This document shows positions 15,767 through 21,191 of a stretch of 21,191 nt of DNA, in pieces. The translations under genes and the position numbers were made by a program. The notes beneath the pieces were generated by a model that saw only the letters and a list, made by a program, of their open reading frames with translations, had not been told where the DNA came from and ran no database searches. Origin of the DNA: CAZPEV01 sp964585635 (GTDB lineage Bacteria > Zixibacteria > MSB-5A5 > GN15 > JAAZOE01). The stretch spans positions 1-21,191 of the forward strand of contig CAZPEV010000044.1 of assembly GCA_964585635.1 (NCBI GenBank), read 5' to 3'. How positions within the stretch are numbered: the stretch's first letter is position 1; each line of letters opens with the position of its first letter.

Positions 15767-16852
15767 ATGCATTCTTCGAGAATTGCCATGTTTGCTGCGG
15801 CTTGCCTAATGACAATCGCCGGTTTGCTCGTGGCCGGATGTTCGGATACTAACAAACCAACCGCCCCGCCCCCCCATGGGTCCTGGGAGCCCCTTGGAAC
15901 CGGCACCGACGGCGGGGGAATCTTCGCACTTACCATCTATAACGGCAGTTTGATTGTCGGTGGGGACTTCATCACCGCCGACGGAGCAAGCGCCAATTAT
16001 ATTGCCGCCTGGGATGGTTCGTCCTGGACGCCATTGGGGACAGGCGTGACCAGTTATGTCACGGCCTTGACAGTTTACGACAACAAGCTGATTGCCGGTG
16101 GATACTTTGGCGTTGCCAACGGACAGACGGTCAATCATATTGCGGCGTGGAACGGTTTGTCCTGGGAACCTCTCGGTTCCGGAATGAACGGCGTCATCCT
16201 TGCTCTCACCGTTTATGACGGCAAACTGATTGCCGGCGGAGATTTCAATACCGCCGGCGTGGCCAATGCCAAGTATGTGGCCGCCTGGGACGGTTCGTCC
16301 TGGACGAATCTCGGTGAAGGGATGAACGGCAGTGTCCATGCATTCACGACCGATGGCTCTAATCTCGTCGCCGGGGGAGACTTTGACACCGCCGGGGCCG
16401 CAAGCGTCAACGGCATCGCGACCTGGGATGGGAATGCCTGGTCTTCTATCGGGGCCGGTATGAACGGCAACGTGCACGCGGTCGCCGTCGATGGCAATTC
16501 CTTGATCGCAGGGGGAGATTTCACCATTGCCGGCGGGGTGAACGCCAGCCGTATTGCGGCCTGGAATGGTTCACTCTGGGAACTGATGGGGAGGGGGATG
16601 GGCGGTGATGTAAGAGCGCTCGCCGTCTATGACAGCATGGTGATCGCCGGAGGCATATTCGACTCCGCCGGCACTGTCGGCGCCGAACGGATCGCCGCCT
16701 GGAATGGCCGGTCTTGGGCGTCTTTAGGATCGGGAACGAACTATGATGTCTCGGCCCTTATCATCTATGGCGACAAATTGATAGCCGCCGGGATCTTCGA
16801 TACCGCCGGTGGAATAGCCGCAAGTCATATTGCGGCCTGGAGCCCCAAATAA
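15767..16852 (+). CDS. Propeller-repeat lipoprotein, paralogue 4
   Basis: This 361-residue lipoprotein starts at MHSSRIAMF, six bases after GGAGG; an in-frame ATG at 15686 would add 27 residues before the signal peptide and is rejected. The lipobox-like LLVAGC is followed by SDTNK, so it lacks the acidic DDD tail of its four relatives. Seven repeats are present (EPLGTGTDG, TPLGTGVTS, EPLGSGMNG, TNLGEGMNG, SSIGAGMNG, ELMGRGMGG, ASLGSGTNY), ending at IAAWSPK. The gap to paralogue 3 is 111 bases and contains TATTAT (15692-15697) in a segment that resembles the region around the -10 of paralogue 1, but without a good -35. It may thus have weak separate transcription. Function is inferred only as a surface or periplasmic propeller. 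Confidence 0.85.
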   Translation: MHSSRIAMFAAACLMTIAGLLVAGCSDTNKPTAPPPHGSWEPLGTGTDGGGIFALTIYNGSLIVGGDFITADGASANYIAAWDGSSWTPLGTGVTSYVTALTVYDNKLIAGGYFGVANGQTVNHIAAWNGLSWEPLGSGMNGVILALTVYDGKLIAGGDFNTAGVANAKYVAAWDGSSWTNLGEGMNGSVHAFTTDGSNLVAGGDFDTAGAASVNGIATWDGNAWSSIGAGMNGNVHAVAVDGNSLIAGGDFTIAGGVNASRIAAWNGSLWELMGRGMGGDVRALAVYDSMVIAGGIFDSAGTVGAERIAAWNGRSWASLGSGTNYDVSALIIYGDKLIAAGIFDTAGGIAASHIAAWSPK

Positions 16853-16924
16853 CTCTGTATCGGATCAACCAGTTCTATGCGAAGCAGACGAGGACGCCTG
16901 CCACTCACAAATAACCGGTTTCGG

Positions 16925-16953
16925 TCAACATCATGTGGAGAATTATCTATTCT
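16925..16953 (+). promoter_or_regulatory. Degenerate copy of the array promoter upstream of paralogue 5
   Basis: TCAACA (16925-16930), 17 bases, then TATTCT (16948-16953). The flanking bases (GTTTCG before; ATC.TG.GGA.AAT within the spacer) align with 12193-12230, so this is a decayed duplicate of the TTGACA/TATTTT promoter. Confidence 0.45.
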
Positions 16954-17014
16954 TATGACAGGATTCGCTCCGACATCTCTTCATTTGGTGCGTGTATACA
17001 ACAGGAGCCTTCCT

Positions 17015-17682
17015 ATGCACCTATCGAGATTCACTCCTTACATGGCGACCAGTCTCTTGACGATCGCGGGCATGCTCGCTGTCAGTTGTTCGGATGATGA
17101 CAAGCCGGTCGCCCCGACCAGCCATTGGGCCTGGAGGCCCCTCGGGACGGATACAGGCGGAATGATCCATTCTCTCGCGGTCTATGACGGCAAACTGATT
17201 GCGGGAGGCACGATCGACACTGCCGGCGGGGTGAGCGCCAACGATATTGCGGCTTGGGATGGTTCGGCCTGGGCGTCTCTCGGGGCGGGAATGAACGGCC
17301 CGGTCGCTGCGCTCGCCGTCGGTGGCAACAAATTGTTTGGCGGAGGAGAGTTTAGCACGGCCGGGGGGTAAGCGCCGACAATATTGCGCTTTGGAATGGT
17401 GCGCCTTGGGAGCCTCTCGGAAGCGGATTGAACGGAATCGTCATGACTCTCACTATCTATGACAGTATGCTGATCGCCGGAGGGCTGTTTGACACCGCCG
17501 GTAATGTAAGTGCTAATCAGATTGCCGTCTGGAACGACTCGTCATGGGCGACATTCGGGTCGGGAACGAACGGCCGGATCTTTGCGCTCACCGTTTCTGA
17601 CAACCAAATGATAGCAGGAGGACTTATCTACGCTGCCGGTGGAGTAAGCGCGATTAGTATTGCCGCCTGGGGTTTCCGATAA
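17015..17682 (+). pseudogene. Propeller-repeat lipoprotein, paralogue 5: four repeats, frameshifted
   Basis: The start MHLSRFTPY matches paralogue 1 and follows AGGAG. The signal peptide ends LAVSC, followed by SDDDK. The frame runs through two repeats and then stops at 17369-17371 just after six G residues (17363-17368). Adding one G restores GGVSADNIALWNG and an open frame through two more repeats to IAAWGFR at 17680, with the stop at 17682. Corrected, it would be about 222 residues with only four repeats, three blades fewer than its relatives. Both the missing blades and the frameshift point to decay, but a single-base homopolymer change could also be a sequencing error or a slippage switch. 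The truncated 119-residue product would be a two-blade lipoprotein. Confidence 0.75.
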
Positions 17683-17727
17683 CCTTGTATTGTATCCCGG
17701 CCTCTATCGACCATATGTCCTCAGTGA

Positions 17728-17758
17728 AGAAAAGCCCCGATGCGTGTCGGGCTTTTCT
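17728..17758. terminator. Bidirectional intrinsic terminator between the lipoprotein array and the efflux operon
   Basis: AGAAAAGCCC (17728-17737) pairs perfectly with GGGCTTTTCT (17749-17758) around an 11-base loop. The A run on one arm and the T run on the other let it work in both directions, which suits its place between convergent operons. Confidence 0.8.
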
Positions 17759-17759
17759 C

Positions 17760-18033
17760 TATCCATGGCGGAGTCTGTGAGACGCATGTCGCATGCGGAC
17801 CTGTTTGACATTATGATTTCAGCGGGGGGATCGCCCACCCCGACCCGTGTGATGCACAACCTCTATCGGTGATTCGACGGCGCGACGCCGTCCTGGCGTG
17901 AAAATCCCTGGTTGTCCTGCTCACGCGGTGCCTGCCGCGGAGTACCTCATAGGTTTGGACGCCCGCCTGCGGCGAAAATGCGGGTCGGAATTCGGGTCGA
18001 TCAGCGCCTGCTTTGGCGGCCGATACGCGTGCA
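17760..18033. other. Intergenic region with several GC hairpins, no gene
   Basis: No coding sequence with family features is seen in these 274 bases. It holds a 7-bp, three-base-loop hairpin GACGGCG/CGCCGTC (17876-17892), CGCGG/CCGCG (17924-17939) and CCCGC/GCGGG (17962-17984). Such a row of hairpins could be an interspersed repeat or REP-like element, but no second copy occurs in this window. Confidence 0.4.
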
Positions 18034-19338
18034 TTACCATCTCTTATTGCCAGTCGCTCTGCTCAAGGCAACAAGGCTTACCGTGTAATCGTAGAGGGCC
18101 TTCAGGCGGATCAATTTCGCCTGCGCCAGCGCCGTTTCGGCATCGAGCAGATCCAAGTTGGTGATAACACCGGCTTCATAGCGGGTGCGAGCCATTGCCA
18201 GCGCTTGTTCGGCTTGCTTCAGCTGCAGTTCGGCATTGTCAATCTTGTCTCGGCTCGAATTGACGCCCGCGATGGCCTGCTGAACCTCGGCTATGATTTG
18301 TAGCCTGAGGTCGCTGGTATGCGCTCTCGCTGAATTTAAATCGGCCCGGGCTTCATCTTCCTGGTGACGAGTACGATGGCCGTCATATAGGGGCACCTGA
18401 AGCATCAGCCCGGCCGTATAATTGCCCTTCAGCCTATTCAGATCGGGGACATAGCCGTTCTTGAATCCGGTGGTGATATTCATCGCCAGGAGCGGCTTTC
18501 GGCCCAAAGCACTCAGCTGCGATTCTACGGCCGCGACATTTTCGGCTTCTCTGGCGATCCTCATTTCCGGGCGTTGGGCATCTGCAGCGGAAACAAGGGA
18601 ATCGGGATTCAGGAGTAATGAAGCAGCGGTAAACTCCCCGATCAGATTGATTGGCCGGTCAGTCGGCCAGCCGGTCAACTGCCGGAGGGCTATTTCCTGA
18701 TTTTCCAGAGCTCGGGCGACTTCGATTTTTTGATCGGTAGCCGCCGCGATTCGGACTTCCGTGGTCAGCACGTCAAAGTCGGTGGCGGTACCAGCTTTGA
18801 CCCTTTTTTGCGCCACTTCCACATGCCCGCCAAGGGCGTCAATCTGCTCCTGAATGACATCGATATTCTGGCGTAGAATCATGATAGCGTTGCAGGCGAC
18901 CATGGTCTGGTAGGCCAGATTGAACTCGACTACGCCGATGTTTTCTTCGGATTCCTGGCGCACGGAGCGGGCCAATCTGATGGAAGTCGCCGTGCGGCCC
19001 CAGTCGTAGAGGGTTTTATCAAGGCCGAGAAAGAAATCGAAATTGTCGGCCGGATAAAGGTGGAAGTTCTTATTGTTGAGGTCGATGGTGGCGACCGGGC
19101 CGAGGCGCGTATACCCGCCGAAGAACGATATCTCCGGGTAGAGTGCGCTCCGGCTGATTCCGATACGCGCCTCCGACGCACTCAGTCCGAATTTTGCCTG
19201 CCGAATGGCGGGATGATTCTCCAACGTCAGGTGCACCGCCTCTTCGATGGTCAACGAATCGCTCGGCGATGGGGTGGCGGCGACGCCAACGGCGAGTAAG
19301 ATAAACGCCGGAACCGATATCAGCACAGTTGCTCTCAT
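18034..19338 (-). CDS. TolC-like outer-membrane efflux channel
   Basis: This 434-residue outer-membrane factor would form the trimeric exit duct of a tripartite pump. The signal peptide (MRATVLISVPAFILLAVGVAA) has no lipobox. Two OEP-type halves follow: the first opens with LTIEEAVHLTLENHPAIRQAK and has helices with RVKAGTATDFDVL. The second ends with TRYEAGVITNLDLLDAETALAQAKL, a hallmark of the TolC family. Between the halves lie beta-strand stretches such as GYTRLGPVAT and AGLMLQVPLYDG. The length is typical for the family. The start ATG follows TAGGAGAAG, and only 6 bases separate it from the stop of the pump gene, so it belongs to the same operon. Confidence 0.93.
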   Translation of the reverse strand: MRATVLISVPAFILLAVGVAATPSPSDSLTIEEAVHLTLENHPAIRQAKFGLSASEARIGISRSALYPEISFFGGYTRLGPVATIDLNNKNFHLYPADNFDFFLGLDKTLYDWGRTATSIRLARSVRQESEENIGVVEFNLAYQTMVACNAIMILRQNIDVIQEQIDALGGHVEVAQKRVKAGTATDFDVLTTEVRIAAATDQKIEVARALENQEIALRQLTGWPTDRPINLIGEFTAASLLLNPDSLVSAADAQRPEMRIAREAENVAAVESQLSALGRKPLLAMNITTGFKNGYVPDLNRLKGNYTAGLMLQVPLYDGHRTRHQEDEARADLNSARAHTSDLRLQIIAEVQQAIAGVNSSRDKIDNAELQLKQAEQALAMARTRYEAGVITNLDLLDAETALAQAKLIRLKALYDYTVSLVALSRATGNKRW

Positions 19339-19344
19339 CTTCTC

Positions 19345-20985
19345 CTACTCAATGGGAACCGGGGCCGGTTTCTGCTGCATCCCGGGCTGGGGTGGTTTAT
19401 GTTTGCGGACGCGAACAAACAGGATCGGGACCGCGGCAATCAAGATGACGATTCCGGCGATCAGGAAGACGTCGTCAATGGCCCTGATAAAGGCCTGATT
19501 GGCGACAAATGACGCAATCTGCGTTTTGGCCTGGACCGCGCCGGCGCCGAAAGTGCTTCCGGTGGCATGCATGGCATGGCCCTGAAGTTTCGTGACGGTT
19601 TCGCGAAAGGTTTCGGAGGACGCATTGATCTGCTGGCCATATATCGACATATGATAAATCTCCCGCCGCGTCAGGAGACTGCCAAAGATCGCCACGCCGA
19701 AACTTCCGCCGATCTGCCGGATGACATTGAGCAACCCGGAAGCCTGTGCGATCTGACGCATCGATATTTCCGAGATGGCCATGACGGTCAGCGGGGCGAA
19801 AAGAATTCCCATGGCGATGCCGCGCAAATAGAGCGGCATCATGATGTCGTGCCGTTCCGTCAAAAATGACAGCGTACTGAATTGAAAGAAGGTGACGGCC
19901 ATGAGAATTATGCCCAGAAAAGTGGGAATTTTGGGGGAGAAACGATCCGAAAACAACCCCGCCAGAGGTGCAGAAAGACCCTGAAGGAAGCCGACCGGCA
20001 GAAAGACCATCCCGGCCTGAAGGGGGGTGTACCCCAGGGAATTCTGGAGGTAAATGGGCAAAATGAAGGTGCTCCCGAAAAGCCCGAGGCCGAACAAGAA
20101 GGCGACAAAGTTGCTGATCGTGAAACTGATGTTTTTAAACAGAGTCAAATCAATCAACGGATGGACGATACTAAGCTCGGTGATGAGAAAAACAACCAGT
20201 GAAACGACGGATATGGCGAAACAGGTGAGAATGTAATTGGATGTCCAGCCGCCGGTGTTCCAGGCGGAATTGCCGCTGGACAGGGCCAAAAGAAGCGTGG
20301 CCAGGCATCCGGTCAAAGAAAGGAAGCCGAGGAAATCGAAGGCGCGTGAGGTCGCGGCCTTTTGCTCGCGAAGAACAACCAAGATCGCTGCCAACCCGAA
20401 GACTCCAATCGGAACATTGATATCGAAAATGGCGTGCCAGGAATAATTATCGATGAGGTAGCCGCCCATGGTGGGACCCAGCGAAACTGAGGCTGAGGCG
20501 GCCACCGCCCAAAAGGCCAGGGCGATGCCGCGTTTCTCGGGAGGAAATTCACGTGTAATTATCGCCAGTCCGACCGGCATTACCACCCCGGCGCCTGCTC
20601 CCTGCACAATGCGGAAGACGATCAGAATCTCCAGGCTCCAGGCCAGGCTGCACAGAAATGACCCCACCGTGAATAGAATAAGGCCGAGCGAAAAAACCAA
20701 CTTGTATCCCCAGTGGTCGGCCAGCCATCCGGAAGTCGGCAGAATCACGCCGAATATCAACAGGTATGCCGTCACCACCCATTCCACTCGGTCGACGGAA
20801 ACGCCAAACGACGACATGAGTTTTGAAATGGCGACGTTGACGATGGTGGCGTCGAGCACGGCCATGAAAGTAACGATCATCACCGACCCCAGCACCAGCC
20901 AGCGATAGCTGGGATGGTCCGGTCGAAGCTGCGGGTAATCCTGCTGCAGCTTGTTGCGAAACGAGCGCCACCGGGTGGGAGTCAT
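19345..20985 (-). CDS. DHA2-family (EmrB/QacA-type) MFS multidrug efflux pump
   Basis: This 546-residue inner-membrane proton antiporter is predicted to have 14 transmembrane helices. The family motif VLDATIVNVA lies in helix 1 (about residues 43-52), GWLADHWGYKLVF is the loop 2-3 motif A, and VFRIVQGAGAGVVMPVG covers helix 4. A hydrophilic stretch (SIYGQQINASSETF onward, near residues 450-500) before the last helix is the long external loop usual in EmrB. The ATG at 20985 lies three bases after the stop of the adaptor gene and has only a weak AGG ribosome site, so coupling is likely. With the adaptor and TolC it would expel hydrophobic compounds across both membranes. The substrate range is unknown. 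Confidence 0.93.
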   Translation of the reverse strand: MTPTRWRSFRNKLQQDYPQLRPDHPSYRWLVLGSVMIVTFMAVLDATIVNVAISKLMSSFGVSVDRVEWVVTAYLLIFGVILPTSGWLADHWGYKLVFSLGLILFTVGSFLCSLAWSLEILIVFRIVQGAGAGVVMPVGLAIITREFPPEKRGIALAFWAVAASASVSLGPTMGGYLIDNYSWHAIFDINVPIGVFGLAAILVVLREQKAATSRAFDFLGFLSLTGCLATLLLALSSGNSAWNTGGWTSNYILTCFAISVVSLVVFLITELSIVHPLIDLTLFKNISFTISNFVAFLFGLGLFGSTFILPIYLQNSLGYTPLQAGMVFLPVGFLQGLSAPLAGLFSDRFSPKIPTFLGIILMAVTFFQFSTLSFLTERHDIMMPLYLRGIAMGILFAPLTVMAISEISMRQIAQASGLLNVIRQIGGSFGVAIFGSLLTRREIYHMSIYGQQINASSETFRETVTKLQGHAMHATGSTFGAGAVQAKTQIASFVANQAFIRAIDDVFLIAGIVILIAAVPILFVRVRKHKPPQPGMQQKPAPVPIE

Positions 20986-20988
20986 GGC

Positions 20989-21191
20989 CTATTTTTCTTT
21001 CATGCGGATTTTCACCTCGACCGACATTCCCGGCCGAAGTGTCATGGGCAAGTCGGATCCGGACGCCGGGGGTCGGTCAAGCGCAATCTTGACCGGAACC
21101 CGCTGGGTCACCTTGGTAAAATTCCCGGAGGCGTTGTTGGGCGGGATGAGTGAAAACTGCGATGCCGCGGCCGCTCCGATGAGCGCCACTC
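20989..21191 (-). CDS. EmrA/HlyD-family membrane fusion protein (C-terminal end only)
   Basis: Only the last 67 or so codons are in the window; the frame is open at base 21191. The visible residues SQFSLIPPNNASGNFTKVTQ, followed by RVPVKIALDRPP and LRPGMSVEVKIRMKEK, are the typical end of EmrA-type adaptors, where the A-x-N-A-(T/S)-G-N-F-T/V-K-V-x-Q-R-V-P-V segment forms the beta-barrel domain. It is a periplasmic adaptor joining the MFS pump to the TolC-like channel. The stop TAG is three bases before the pump start. The GTG at 21189 is internal (Val), not the true start. Confidence 0.9.
   Translation of the reverse strand, partial: VALIGAAAASQFSLIPPNNASGNFTKVTQRVPVKIALDRPPASGSDLPMTLRPGMSVEVKIRMKEK

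Noticed and set aside
12300..17682. CRISPR-like or simple tandem DNA repeat interpretation of the lipoprotein region
   Set aside because: The periodicity is about 138 bases, follows the reading frame and varies mainly at silent and surface positions. It is protein-repeat coding DNA, not a CRISPR array or satellite.
17898..18303. Plus-strand open frames at 17898 and 18013
   Set aside because: They run antisense into the TolC-like gene and have no recognisable features or ribosome sites.

Overview
The window looks like chromosomal DNA of a Gram-negative bacterium of the FCB superphylum, most like uncultured candidate phyla such as Zixibacteria. The reasons are a secreted protein ending in a tandem dockerin domain of the GDxNxDxxxNxGDAVYxxNYIFKGGPAP type, a TolC-type outer-membrane channel, many lipoproteins with an acidic tail after the lipid cysteine, and moderately high GC. 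This placement is an inference from protein style; no rRNA is present.

Layout. 1-659 (minus): N-terminal part of a Hanks-type Ser/Thr kinase, cut by the window edge. 978-4004 (plus): a large secreted Asp-box / beta-helix / dockerin protein ending at a terminator. 9431-4264 (minus): an exporter operon made of a NEW3-type membrane protein with an HlyD-like helical hairpin, an ABC ATPase and two paralogous ABC-2 permeases, tightly packed with stop/start overlaps. Divergent from it, 9586-12008 (plus): a sensor histidine kinase and an OmpR-type response regulator overlapping by ATGA. The shared intergenic region carries four TGTTA boxes at an exact 10-bp period, a likely binding site for the regulator. 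12300-17682 (plus): five tandem paralogous lipoproteins. Four consist of seven ~46-residue repeats, predicted to fold as seven-bladed propellers. The fifth has four repeats and a one-base frameshift in a G run. A bidirectional terminator follows. 21191-18034 (minus): a tripartite drug-efflux operon (C-terminus of an EmrA/HlyD adaptor, a DHA2-family MFS pump, a TolC-like channel).

How it fits together. The two-component system probably senses an envelope signal and controls the divergent ABC operon, itself, or both. The lipoprotein array is the most distinctive locus. It was built by repeated tandem duplication that carried promoter, spacer and signal-peptide DNA along. Four of the five members carry a Cys-(Ser/Gly)-Asp-Asp-Asp tail that resembles the surface-export signal of Bacteroidetes lipoproteins, which suggests cell-surface display. 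No tRNA, rRNA, CRISPR array, integrase or insertion sequence was seen.
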